Shown here in pieces: positions 25,147-34,500 of a DNA stretch of 64,000 nucleotides (within the stretch, counting starts at the first letter, position 1; each line of letters begins with the position of its first letter). The position numbers were made by a program, and so were the translations under genes. Under the pieces are notes generated by a model. It saw only the letters and a list, made by a program, of their open reading frames with translations, made no database searches and was not told the origin of the DNA. Source of the DNA: RYN-124 sp033851845 (GTDB lineage Bacteria > Actinomycetota > Actinomycetes > Mycobacteriales > SCTD01); NCBI GenBank assembly GCA_033851845.1, contig JAWWOH010000102.1, positions 1 to 64,000 on the forward strand. Direction: 5' to 3'.

Positions 25147-26253
25147 TCATCGCGCCTGGCGAGATCGCCAGTCGGCAAGTGCTGCGACGACGGTGTCGGG
25201 TTCGGGGCCATGGGCGATCTCGTCGGCCACGGCCGCCGCCTCGACGCTGTACGTCGGTTCTGCAACCAGTGCCCCAATCTCGTCCAAAAGCCTTGCCTCG
25301 GTGGTGTCCTCAGGCGACAAGGCGCGACCTACACCGCGGGCCGCGCACGCGTTGGCCATCCGCTGCTGGCTCGGTGCGCCTTGCGGCAGGACCAGCACTG
25401 GTACGCCGTGGGCGAGCGCAGCCAGCGTCGTACCGGCTCCCCCGTGAGTCACGACGACTGCGCAGCAAGGGAGGAGGTCCGGGAGCGAGACGAACCTCTC
25501 CCGCCGCGCGCCCGTACCCGCGGACGCAGGGAGAGCGCCGTCCTCAGGGTCCGGCACCGTGCACACGGCGTCGAAGCCGGCGGCGTCCAGGGCTGCCAAG
25601 ACCTGACCGACGTCGACTCGATCGCGGTAAAGCGGCACGGTGCCGAAACCGACGTACGCGAGGGGTCGTCGACGCGCACTGACCCAGGAGGTCGTCTCCG
25701 CCGACGGTGCGATGAGGGTGGGGACGTCGTATCTCAGCCGCCAGCCGACGGGAACTGCCGCGTTCCCCGACATCGACGCCGGACACGGATCGATGTGGGG
25801 TACGACGGACAGGCCGGGCGGTGACGGCGCCGGCGCCGGCGCCGGGGGCGAACCCCAACCGTGTGTAACGACCGGCACGCCGCCCTTGTCGCCGGCCAGC
25901 CGACCGCCGTACTCGCCCTCCTCACTGAGGATCAGATCCGGCCAGCCCTCGTCGACCAGCGGCGCCAGGTCGGCGGCCATTGCCGGCGCCGCGATCTCGG
26001 TGAACATGCGCGACGCCCACTCGCGTGGTGGCCTTCCCTCTGTCGATGGCCAACGGCTGCGGCGCTCGGCGAGCATGGCGGGCTCGCTGAGTCCGGCCGC
26101 GAACGGTCGCAAGCCCAGCGATGCGAGTTCGGCATGGAAGGTCGGGCTGGTCGCGACGAGCACGTCGTGTCCGGCGTCCTCCAGGGCACGCACGATCCCG
26201 AGCATCGGGACGAGGTGTCCCCATGACGGGATCGTGGTGACCAGGACCTTCAC
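25147..26253 (-). CDS. UGT/MGT-type glycosyltransferase (GT1 family)
   Basis: 368 residues from GTG at 26253, which overlaps the hydrolase stop (GTGA). N-terminal Rossmann half: VLVTTIPSWGHLVPMLGIV and AGHDVLVATSPTF. C-terminal donor-binding half: THGGAGTTLAALAHGVPVLV, LPQGAPSQQRMANACAARGV. This matches macrolide- and natural-product-type glycosyltransferases. A role in modifying, and possibly inactivating, a small molecule is inferred; no biosynthetic cluster is nearby. Confidence 0.9.
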   Translation of the reverse strand: MKVLVTTIPSWGHLVPMLGIVRALEDAGHDVLVATSPTFHAELASLGLRPFAAGLSEPAMLAERRSRWPSTEGRPPREWASRMFTEIAAPAMAADLAPLVDEGWPDLILSEEGEYGGRLAGDKGGVPVVTHGWGSPPAPAPAPSPPGLSVVPHIDPCPASMSGNAAVPVGWRLRYDVPTLIAPSAETTSWVSARRRPLAYVGFGTVPLYRDRVDVGQVLAALDAAGFDAVCTVPDPEDGALPASAGTGARRERFVSLPDLLPCCAVVVTHGGAGTTLAALAHGVPVLVLPQGAPSQQRMANACAARGVGRALSPEDTTEARLLDEIGALVAEPTYSVEAAAVADEIAHGPEPDTVVAALADWRSRQAR

Positions 26254-27062
26254 CGGCTTATCGCGACGCTCTGGGCAAGTTGTGCGATGAGCGTTGCAAG
26301 CTCTGCCGGACAGGTGAACTGCGGGCCGTGCGCCCCAGGTGAACGCAGCACCGACGCACCGACGTGTCGCGCCAGCCACCCGCCGGCCTCGAGGAAGAAT
26401 GGCGCCTGCTGGTCCGTCCCGACGAGCACGTGAATCGGCACGCTCGCCCCGGCGAGTTCGTCCTCGACGGGACGGTAGGACTGGAAAGCCGGCAGCTCGA
26501 TGCCGAAGACCATGCCGGCGTTGGCCAGCATGCGCGCACGCAGTGCCGGATCCCAGCCGTCTACGACGTCGTCGGTGAACGCGAACCGCAGGAAGTCCTC
26601 GAGGGCGAGAGCCGGGCCGCCGCGCTCCATCGCACTACCGATCATTGCCCCCATGCCGTCGATGACGGGCTGAGGGTCGGCGACGACGGTGAGCAGCGGC
26701 ATCTCGTGCACGACCGCACCACTGACCAGGTCCGGGTGGCGCAGGGCCAGCTCCAGTGCGACGGCAGCTCCGTTGCTCGTCCCGAACACAAAGGCCGACT
26801 CGACTCCCTGCTCAGCAAGCAGCGCGGCTGCGTCGTCGGCCTGCTCGCCGACGGATGTCGACGTCCAGTCAACGGGCGCCCCGCTGCGCGACGTACCCCG
26901 CCGGTCGTAGCTGATCACCGTGTGGCGGCCGGACAGCTCGCGGGCCAGCGCGGTGAACTGGCCACCGTCGCCCGGAGTGCCCGCAATGAGCAGCACCGCG
27001 GGTCCCTCGCCGCACACCTCTCGATGCAGCTTCACGCTTGCCGTCTTCTCGATCGTGCTCAT
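26250..27062 (-). CDS. Alpha/beta-hydrolase
   Basis: 270 residues; ATG preceded by AGGAGG at 7 nt spacing. Fold features: VLLIAGTPGDGGQFTALARE (oxyanion region), VISYDRRGTSRS, nucleophile elbow FGTSNGAAVA with Ser near residue 95, acid VGTDQQAPFF and His SPGAHGPQF. Likely an esterase or epoxide-hydrolase-like enzyme. First gene of the hydrolase-glycosyltransferase-cupin operon, divergent from a LysR regulator 114 nt away. Confidence 0.9.
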   Translation of the reverse strand: MSTIEKTASVKLHREVCGEGPAVLLIAGTPGDGGQFTALARELSGRHTVISYDRRGTSRSGAPVDWTSTSVGEQADDAAALLAEQGVESAFVFGTSNGAAVALELALRHPDLVSGAVVHEMPLLTVVADPQPVIDGMGAMIGSAMERGGPALALEDFLRFAFTDDVVDGWDPALRARMLANAGMVFGIELPAFQSYRPVEDELAGASVPIHVLVGTDQQAPFFLEAGGWLARHVGASVLRSPGAHGPQFTCPAELATLIAQLAQSVAISR

Positions 27063-27176
27063 GTCGCCTCCTGCTCGCGGATCCCTGTTGATCGCCGCGA
27101 GTCTGCGGCCCGCCGACGTCAGCGGTCCAAGACGTAGTGCTTGTTGATCGAGAAGTCTGGCTTATCGTCACTCGTC
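27063..27176. promoter_or_regulatory. Divergent LysR/hydrolase promoter region
   Basis: A 114-nt intergenic region with two exact copies of TGTTGATCG (27086-27094 and 27142-27150), 56 nt apart. LysR regulators commonly bind such divergent regions. No strong -35/-10 pair was seen for either gene. Confidence 0.35.
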
Positions 27177-28100
27177 GTGGACGTCCGGCAGCTGCGCTGC
27201 TTCATCGCCGTCGCCGAAGAGCTCCACTTCGGTCGGGCCGCGGAGCGGTTGCACGTCGCTCAGCCCGCGGTCAGCCAGACCGTGAAGGCGCTCGAGCGCG
27301 AGCTGGGGGTCACGCTGCTCGACCGTTCCAACCGGCGAGTGACGCTGACGGAGGCGGGCTCGGTCCTGCTCGTCGAGGCGTGCGCCGTCGTGAACCGGCT
27401 CGAAGGCGCGACGACGGTGATGCGCCGACTGCGGGACGCGGACGGACTGTCGCTCACGATCGGCGCCGTCCCCGCGCTTCCACCGCACTTGCTTCCGAGC
27501 CTTCTTGCCCGCGCGAGAGACGAGCTGCCGGATGTGACCCTCACCATGCGCACGCTGCCCCCCGACTCCAGGCTGCCCGACGTGCTCGACATCGCCGGCG
27601 GGGTCGGCATCGCGCTGCTGCGCAAGGTGAAGCGAACAGCGGGTGTTGCCACCCGGGTGCTTGCCCGGGAACCCGTCGGGCTAGCACTGCCGGCCGAGCA
27701 CCCCCTGAGCGAGCGCGCAGAGGTGCCGCCCGCGGAGCTAAGCGGTTTGCCCATCGTCACGTTCCCACCGGAGGCCGACCCCGAGATGCACCGCAAGCTG
27801 TTCGGGGCGCTTGCATCAGCCGGATTCACCGGTCCCGGTGGCCTCTACGAGTCTGCGTCCGGAGCCGTCGATGCCTCACTGCGACTGGTTGCCAACGGCA
27901 CCGCGGTGTCCTTCAAGCTCGCGAGCGAAGTCGACTCGTTCGGCGACCGCAACGTTGTCTGGCGTCCCATCGCCGGCCTCGGCATCACTGTCCACGTGTA
28001 CGCCGCGTGGCGCCGCGACGCGGTTGCCGGCCCTCTTGGCCACTTGTTGCCGCTGCTGCCCCGGCCTGAGCTCTCGCGCACGTCAGCAACGGCTGTCTAG
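27177..28100 (+). CDS. LysR-family transcriptional regulator
   Basis: 307 residues from GTG at 27177. N-terminal winged helix-turn-helix: RQLRCFIAVAEELHFGRAAE, RLHVAQPAVSQTVKALEREL, LLDRSNRRVTLTEAG. The C-terminal substrate-binding domain starts near residue 85 (LTIGAVPALPPHLLPSLL). It is divergent from the hydrolase/glycosyltransferase/cupin operon, which it likely controls in response to a small-molecule effector. Confidence 0.93.
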   Translation: MDVRQLRCFIAVAEELHFGRAAERLHVAQPAVSQTVKALERELGVTLLDRSNRRVTLTEAGSVLLVEACAVVNRLEGATTVMRRLRDADGLSLTIGAVPALPPHLLPSLLARARDELPDVTLTMRTLPPDSRLPDVLDIAGGVGIALLRKVKRTAGVATRVLAREPVGLALPAEHPLSERAEVPPAELSGLPIVTFPPEADPEMHRKLFGALASAGFTGPGGLYESASGAVDASLRLVANGTAVSFKLASEVDSFGDRNVVWRPIAGLGITVHVYAAWRRDAVAGPLGHLLPLLPRPELSRTSATAV

Positions 28101-28116
28101 ACCAGGATGGTTGCCG

Positions 28117-29622
28117 TCAACGCGTCGCCGCCGCGGCCGGTCCGGTGTACACGAAGCACTCACACGATGTGCGCCAGCGCGCGGGCCGAACGAGCGTGAT
28201 GCCGTACGGTCGCGCCGGCGAGACGCTCATGCGTGGCACGAGGGCCGACTGCCAGCTGACGTCTGCCACCGCGCGCGCGAAGGTCGAGCTCGTCAGGGCA
28301 CCGCCGACCGCGTCGCCGAGCGCGGCGAGGTCGAGCAGGCCGTCGCAGGTGCTGAGGGCGATCGCTTCGGCGAGCGCTCCGTTCCGCTGGATGCCGGCAG
28401 CCTGGTAGATCGCATCGCAAAGTCGCAGGCGCGGCCACTGCGGGCCCGGGCTCTTGAGGTCGAGCACCGGCGACCACCCCACGTAGTAGGCGTTGGTCAT
28501 CTCCTCGTCCGGGACGAGACCTGTTGCATACGACGCGGTCCAGGCCGTCTGGCTCGACAACCCGTAGGTGGGCAAGTACTTCTGCTGGTTGGCGGCGATC
28601 ATGAAGAACCCCCAGCCGACCCACGGCTCGAAGGAGATGACGCGGTTGACGCCCTTCGACTTGAACTGCAGCACCGCGGCGTCGATGGCGGGCTCCGCGC
28701 TGCCGACCTGGGAGAAGTCCCGCAGCTCATAGGACGCCCGGGCAGCGACACCTACGTGCAGTCGGGAGAGCTCGCGTTCCAGGACAGTCCGCTCGACCGT
28801 CGTCCAGTCGGCCCCGTCGTCATAGAGGACACCGAGCTTCGCGCCGTTGAAGAACCCTTGAGCCGCGAGCCCGTCGACGTAGGTCTTCGCATACGACTCC
28901 ATCGCGATGCCGAACGGCTCGACCCAGTAGCGGTTCTCGGCGAACCCTCGCTGCCGGGTCTGCACGTGGTACTCCGTGGAGATCGCCGGTGTCGACGTCT
29001 TTGCGAGGCAGGAACGGACGCTGTTCATGTCGACGATCGACCCGCCCGGCACTGCCCCGTCGACGTGATCGTCCTGAGTCCACGCCACGCACGCCGCATT
29101 CCCGATGTCGCTGGACTTCTGGGTCGCGTCGGCGTTGTACCACTCCGCGACGAGCCTGCGCCCGCCCATGCCGCCGTGCGCGTTGATGTAGCCCACGACG
29201 GCGTCGCCCTCCGCCTTCCAGTCGCCGACGTCGCCACGCGCACCGAGTGCCCCGAGTGCCGCCTGCGCGTTGGACGAGTAGAGCAAGCCGACCTTGTACG
29301 GCGCCGCGCGGCGGGTAGCGACGGTCGTCTTCGTCTCGGTAGCCGCCGCCGAGGCAGGACCCTCGGTCGCGCCGACGGTGGTCTGAGCCGTCTGGGATGC
29401 GCCCCCACGACCTCCTGTTGCGGCAGTCGCCCGAGGCTGGCCGCCGAGCCCGGTCCCGACTGCCCCTCCGGGGGTGGCGACACCTGCATCGGGCATGGCG
29501 CTGCCCTGCACGGGGACGGTCGTCCCGCAGCCTGCCAACAGCATGCTGGCGGCAACTGCGGAGGCGCACGTGAGGCCGCACAGCCGGCCCCGTCGTGGCA
29601 TCGTTGAGCCGGTCGGCATCAC
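28117..29622 (-). CDS. Lipoprotein, type I periplasmic-binding fold (branched-chain amino-acid-type ABC substrate-binding)
   Basis: 501 residues. Lipobox SMLLAGCG with Cys near residue 32; then a Gly/Ala/Thr-rich linker to about residue 105 and a type I binding-protein domain: YKVGLLYSSNAQAALGALGA, AVVGYINAHGGMGGRRLVAE, KLGVLYDDGADWTTVERTVL, GWGFFMIAANQQKYLPTYGL. No permease or ATPase gene is near, so it may act as an orphan ligand-binding lipoprotein. GTG 29622 or ATG 29619 could be the start; both overlap the upstream stop. It ends 16 nt from the convergent LysR gene. Confidence 0.85.
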   Translation of the reverse strand: MMPTGSTMPRRGRLCGLTCASAVAASMLLAGCGTTVPVQGSAMPDAGVATPGGAVGTGLGGQPRATAATGGRGGASQTAQTTVGATEGPASAAATETKTTVATRRAAPYKVGLLYSSNAQAALGALGARGDVGDWKAEGDAVVGYINAHGGMGGRRLVAEWYNADATQKSSDIGNAACVAWTQDDHVDGAVPGGSIVDMNSVRSCLAKTSTPAISTEYHVQTRQRGFAENRYWVEPFGIAMESYAKTYVDGLAAQGFFNGAKLGVLYDDGADWTTVERTVLERELSRLHVGVAARASYELRDFSQVGSAEPAIDAAVLQFKSKGVNRVISFEPWVGWGFFMIAANQQKYLPTYGLSSQTAWTASYATGLVPDEEMTNAYYVGWSPVLDLKSPGPQWPRLRLCDAIYQAAGIQRNGALAEAIALSTCDGLLDLAALGDAVGGALTSSTFARAVADVSWQSALVPRMSVSPARPYGITLVRPARWRTSCECFVYTGPAAAATR

Positions 29623-30272
29623 CCGCCCTCCCGATTCGCTGCGGCGGTGAGGGCTTGCAACATATGACCCGGCGGCGCGGCCTCGCAGATCGGCCTGCGC
29701 GGATCGCGGCCCGTCAGTCGCAGGAGCAACTCGGTGGGCGAGTCACCTGATTCCCCAGGCTGAATCGGAGCGAAGTAGTGCTGGGCAAGCTGGGACTGCC
29801 ACACCGGTCGTGTTTGCAGCGCGTACCCGACGACGTCGATAGCGAGGTCGCCGCCATCGAGCCCGAGGGCGACGGCGAGGTCCCAGGTGTGGACGATGTT
29901 GTCGAGGATCCGCCAGACCAGTAGCTCACCGCCTGTGATGACGCCTACCGGATGGGCCACGCGTTTGTCCTCAACCCCTGGCTGGGCGAACTCAGCGGTG
30001 AGCTGCGACGCGGCTCTCAGGAATGCGTTGACCGGATCGGGTTCGAGGACGCCCACACCCCAGTCCGGTGCTGCGATGAGCGAGGGCCCGTCAGCGCCGT
30101 TGAGCAGCATGGCGTAGCCGATCTGGCCCCGGACGACGTGCTCCACCAACTGCCGGACGTTCCACTCCGCGCAGGGAGTTGCCCGATCCCAGTCGTCAGA
30201 CGCCACCCGTCGCAGGGTGCGCGCGAACTCTCGCGCCGACCTCTCGAGCACCGCGCGCTCGAGCTCGGTCAT
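29619..30272 (-). CDS. TIGR03086 / mycothiol-dependent isomerase-like (DinB-fold) protein
   Basis: 217 residues. N-terminal DinB-like metal-binding bundle: ATPCAEWNVRQLVEHVVRGQ (typical TP-x-x-W-N-V-R-x-L-x-x-H motif) and ILDNIVHTWDLAVALGLDG with the second conserved His. The family includes mycothiol maleylpyruvate isomerase relatives and is common in actinomycetes; the reaction is unknown. It overlaps both neighbours by 4 nt in an operon behind the FAD oxidoreductase. Confidence 0.85.
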   Translation of the reverse strand: MTELERAVLERSAREFARTLRRVASDDWDRATPCAEWNVRQLVEHVVRGQIGYAMLLNGADGPSLIAAPDWGVGVLEPDPVNAFLRAASQLTAEFAQPGVEDKRVAHPVGVITGGELLVWRILDNIVHTWDLAVALGLDGGDLAIDVVGYALQTRPVWQSQLAQHYFAPIQPGESGDSPTELLLRLTGRDPRRPICEAAPPGHMLQALTAAANREGG

Positions 30273-31432
30273 GATGCGACCATCGAGCCGGACAGGCCGA
30301 CCGCCCGCAGCCGACCCCGCTCGGCGAGGGCCCGATAGCCAGCGACGAGTTCGAGCCCGCGCTGCTCGCTCCAGCCGAACATCGCGAGCTCGTGGGTCAC
30401 CTCATGGACATCCATCGTGAGCTCATCCCGCTCCTGCTGGTATCCCGCGAGTGCGACCGGCAGCCGACGTGCACCACCAAGGCCATCGACCAGTGCTTCG
30501 GAAAGCAACGCTGCCCCGAGGAACGCGTTCGACATGCCCTGCCCGGTGATGGGATCGAGGTAATGACCGGCGTCGCCGACCAACGCCCAGCCTGGACCAT
30601 GCGGCACGCGAAAGCGCCCGGGTCGGGGGTGAAACGAGCGCATCCGGCTGCTTCGCCGACCCTTCCGGAGGCCCGCAGCGACGTGCGGGGCCACCTCCTC
30701 AATGAAGGCCGCGGCGGCCTCGTCGCCGCCGCGGGAGAGGTGCCGGGTGTCGTCGCAGTGGCCACCGACGACGAGACACACCTCCCCTCCGGTGGTGGGG
30801 AAGGACAGGACGAGGCGACGCTCGGCCAGACCGATTCCGAACTCCGTCACGCCGCTGTCGGCGTAGTAGCCGTACACGCCGCTGCATGCGGACGGAAGCT
30901 GCGCGTACGACGGGGCGTCCACGCACGTCGCGACACGGGACGTGAAGCCGTCGGCGCCGACGACGACCGACGCACGCACCTCGGTCAATGCTCCGTCGGA
31001 GCGGAAGCACTGCAGCCCCCGAACCGGCTCCCCCTGCGAGCCCCCGACCAGACCGGCCAAGGCCGTGCCTTCCCACACGTCCGCACCCGCCGAGCGGGCC
31101 ATGTCGACGAGCAGCTTGTCCAACACGGTACGGCGGGGCGCGACCAGCCCATGCCCGTCCGGCGGCAGCGGAACGAGCAGGGTCTGGGAGGGCGTGCTGA
31201 GCCGTACCTCCGACAAGTTGGGCGCGCCCAAACCGACAACCTCGTCGAGCACGCCCCAGGCGTGGAGCAGCTCCGTGCCTGTCGTCGAGATGCAGGCAGT
31301 CGAGTGCGTATCGCTGGGAAACCGCGCCCGATCGATGACCACGACTCTGAGGCCGGCCTGGGCGAGCAGCCTAGCCAGGGCGGAGCCGGCGCATCGAGCC
31401 CCGACGATCGCGACGTCATAGGAAAGTTCCAT
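30269..31432 (-). CDS. FAD-dependent oxidoreductase (geranylgeranyl-reductase/halogenase-like)
   Basis: 387 residues, ATG 31432 chosen because it sits just before the FAD-binding strand: YDVAIVGARCAGSALARLLA (dinucleotide motif), VVGADGFTSRVA and GDAGHYLDPITGQGMSNAFL (second FAD motif). It resembles group A flavin monooxygenases and geranylgeranyl-reductase-like proteins; the substrate is unknown. First gene of a three-gene operon divergent from a SARP regulator, with three phased repeats in the shared intergenic region. Confidence 0.9.
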   Translation of the reverse strand: MELSYDVAIVGARCAGSALARLLAQAGLRVVVIDRARFPSDTHSTACISTTGTELLHAWGVLDEVVGLGAPNLSEVRLSTPSQTLLVPLPPDGHGLVAPRRTVLDKLLVDMARSAGADVWEGTALAGLVGGSQGEPVRGLQCFRSDGALTEVRASVVVGADGFTSRVATCVDAPSYAQLPSACSGVYGYYADSGVTEFGIGLAERRLVLSFPTTGGEVCLVVGGHCDDTRHLSRGGDEAAAAFIEEVAPHVAAGLRKGRRSSRMRSFHPRPGRFRVPHGPGWALVGDAGHYLDPITGQGMSNAFLGAALLSEALVDGLGGARRLPVALAGYQQERDELTMDVHEVTHELAMFGWSEQRGLELVAGYRALAERGRLRAVGLSGSMVAS

Positions 31433-31453
31433 GCCGTCACGCTGACTGCCCCT

Positions 31454-31483
31454 GGCATCGGCTCGGTATCGGCCGGGTATCGG
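31454..31483. promoter_or_regulatory. Three 11-bp-phased direct repeats (candidate SARP operator)
   Basis: GGCATCGG (31454-31461), GGTATCGG (31465-31472) and GGTATCGG (31476-31483) repeat with an exact 11-bp period. SARP activators are known to bind short direct repeats in phase with the helical turn, next to the promoter they activate. The site lies between a SARP-type regulator gene and the FAD-oxidoreductase operon, 22 nt from the latter's start codon. Confidence 0.7.
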
Positions 31484-31523
31484 GCCCGCACGGGGTGGCG
31501 TTCGGATGCGTAGCCTCCCACCC

Positions 31524-34500
31524 GTGCAGGTGCGGGTGCTGGGTGAGGTGTGCGTCGAAGCCGATGGCACGACGTGGCGGCCGTCGGCACCGCGGGAACG
31601 ATCCATCTTGGCGCTGCTCGCCTCGCATGCCGGCGCGCGGGTCAGCGGCGCCAACCTGGTCGACGCGTTGTGGCCGAACGAGCCGCCGCCGAACGCCCGC
31701 AAGGCCGTGCAGAACTACGTCGCGCGCCTGCGTAAGCAGCTGCCGGACGGGGTTGTCGAGACCGTCGGAGATGGTTACCGGCTGGCCGGGGGCATCGAGG
31801 TGGATGCGCTTGTCTTCGAGCGCCTCGTCGCCGAGCGCCGAGGAGACCAGGAGGCTCTCCAGGAGGCCCTGCAGCTGTGGCGAGGTGATCCTTGCGAACT
31901 TCCGCCGTCCGAGGTGCGACGGCTGATGGAGCTGCGCAGCGGCGCCGAGGAGGATCTGGCTGATGCTCGGCTGGCGTCGGGAGACCATGCGGCCGTCGTG
32001 AGCGTGGCTGCTCGCGCTGCCGAACTCGAACCACTCCGGGAGCGACGCTGGGCGCAGCTCATGGTGGCGCTGTACCGGTGCGGACGTCAGGCCGAAGCAC
32101 TTGAGGCGTTTCGCCGGTGCCGCAGCTACTTGATCAGTCAGCTCGGCGTCGAACCCGGAGTCGACCTCAAGGAGCTCGAGGCGCGGGTTCTCGCACAGGA
32201 CCCGAGCCTGAGCTGGCACCCCCGGCCACTGACAAGGAGAGTCACCCTGCCCGGGCCGCTGGCCGAGGCGACCCGGGCGCCGATGGTCGGACGCGCCAGC
32301 GAATTGGCCGAGCTGCGCCGCGCCTGGCACGAGGTCGCGGCGTCCCAGCGGCGGACCGTGGTCGTGACCGGCGAAGCGGGCGCCGGCAAGTCTCGCCTGT
32401 CGGCGGCCCTCGCCGAACACGCGCGGCCAGACGCAGCCGCGATCCTGTGCGGCAGGTGCCAGCCCGAGCTCAACCTTCCCTTTCAACCGTTTGCCGAGGC
32501 ACTCGGCCCACTCGATGCCGCCGACGGTGACGGCCACCTCGCGCAGTACGAGCTGTTTCAGCGCGTGGTGGCCCAGCTCGCGGCGACCGCCGAGACGGGG
32601 CCAGTTCTTTTGGTCATCGAGGACGCGCACTGGGCCACACCTCCGACCCGGCGCTTGCTGCGCTACCTGGCCGCCGCACCCGAACTGGCCGGCGTGCTGC
32701 TGCTGGTCACCCAGCGCGATCCGGTGACCGAGCTGGCGGAGCTTTCGACCGTACGTCGCATCCCGCTTGGTCCGCTGACAGTCGACGAGGTTGCCGAGTG
32801 GACGAACGATGACAGGACCGAAGCAGTCCGGCTCCGCGACCTGACCGGAGGCAACCCGTTCCTGATCGAGCAGCTGCTCGCAGGTGGCGGCACCGGACCC
32901 GGCCGAGACGTGATCGCCGCCCGACTCGCCGGCCTGAGCCAGCAGACCCGACAGGTTCTCGAGCTCGCCGCTACCGCCGGACCCACCTTCCAGCTGAGCA
33001 TCGTGGCGCACGCCCACGGCGACCGCGGTGTTGTGCTCGATGCACTCGAAACGGCGGAAGCCGCGGGGCTGATCGTTCCCCAGCCAGCCGAGCACGGCAC
33101 CTTCAGCTTCTGCCACGCGCTCATGCGAGACGCGCTCACCGAGGCCATCCCCACGACCCGGTCGATGCGGCTGCACCGGGACCTCGCGGGGGCACTCGAG
33201 TCATCCCCGACTCGCGATACAGCCGCCCTCGCCCGGCACTTCGCGGTCGCTGCACCACTCGGCCCGCACGAAGCGGCTGCGGCGGCGAGCTACGCCCTTC
33301 AAGCCGGCCGGCGATCCCGAGCGACCCTCGCGTTCGAGGAGGCCGCCGACTACTTCGGGATCGGACTTGACGCACTGCGGTTCCTCGACACGACACACGA
33401 GGAGATGCGGTGCGATCTGCTCACCGCGAGGGGTGAAGCACTGCATCGGGCTGGAGACCCCGCACATCGCACCCTCCTGGATGAGGCCGCCGCATTGGCC
33501 CGGCAATTGCACGACTCTCGGCGCCTGGCTGAGGTCGTCTTCTCCCAGAGCCGCCTCGGCTTTGGATTTGACCTGACCGGCGCCGACGACGCCGTTGCGC
33601 GGCTCGCGACTGAAGCCATCGAAGCGGTCGGCGGCGATCAACCCGCGCTACGCGCCAGGTTGCTCGCCGTACTCGCCACCGAGCTCATCTACTCGTCCGA
33701 GGACGACCGGCGCCTGAAGGTATGCACCCAGGCGCTTCACGACGCCCGCCGGTCCGGGGACGACCGCGTTCTCCTGCACACCCTGATCAACAGCGTCACC
33801 GCCTGGGCGGATCCCTACGACCTCGACGGTCGTCTGGCCAAGACCGAGGAGGCCGCCCGGCTCGCCGACGCCACCGACGATGTTGAGCTCGGCTACCGCG
33901 CACACCACCTGCTTGCTCTTGCCCGCATCGAGGCCGCGGACCTCGACGGCTACGACGCGGCGCGGCGTCGGGCCGAAGCGCTGTCCGAACGACTTCACCA
34001 GCCAAGCATCCGGGCCGAGGTGATGGCCAACGATGCGGCGGACCTCTATGTCGCCGGCGACGCCCCCGGCGCAGAACAACTGGTCGAACGCGCCCTCGCG
34101 GTCGCCCGTCGCGGCGGGCTGCCCGACACCACGGTGAAAGGCATCCGGGCCGCGTGTCTCGGCGCTCTCTACTGGGACGCCGGGCGCGGCGGCGAGATGC
34201 TTCCTGTCGTCGAACACCTCGCCGCGCTGAACCGTCGGTCGCCGTGGCCGTTCGTGACTGCCATGTATCACTGTGAATCCGGCGACACGGACGCGGCTCG
34301 ACGGGAGCTGCAGGAGCTCGCCGCTCATGACTTCGGGGACGTCCCTCGACGTTCCACCTGGTCGCTCTGCATCGACATGGCTGCTCAGGTCGCCACTGAC
34401 CTTGACGAGACGGAGATCTGCACGTCGTTGCTCGCCCTGTTCCGGCCCTTCACCGGCCGCGTGCTGGCCGCCGATCCCATCCGCTACGACCTCGCCGACC

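Noticed and set aside
28083..28116. 12-nt match (ACCAGGATGGTT) to the repeat at 12732-12743 near the end of the LysR gene
   Set aside because: Similarity does not clearly extend beyond the 12 nt, so chance cannot be excluded.
24697..31432. Secondary-metabolite biosynthetic gene cluster
   Set aside because: Glycosyltransferase, FAD oxidoreductase and SARP genes occur, but there is no core synthase (PKS, NRPS, terpene or RiPP), so the region is not called a cluster.
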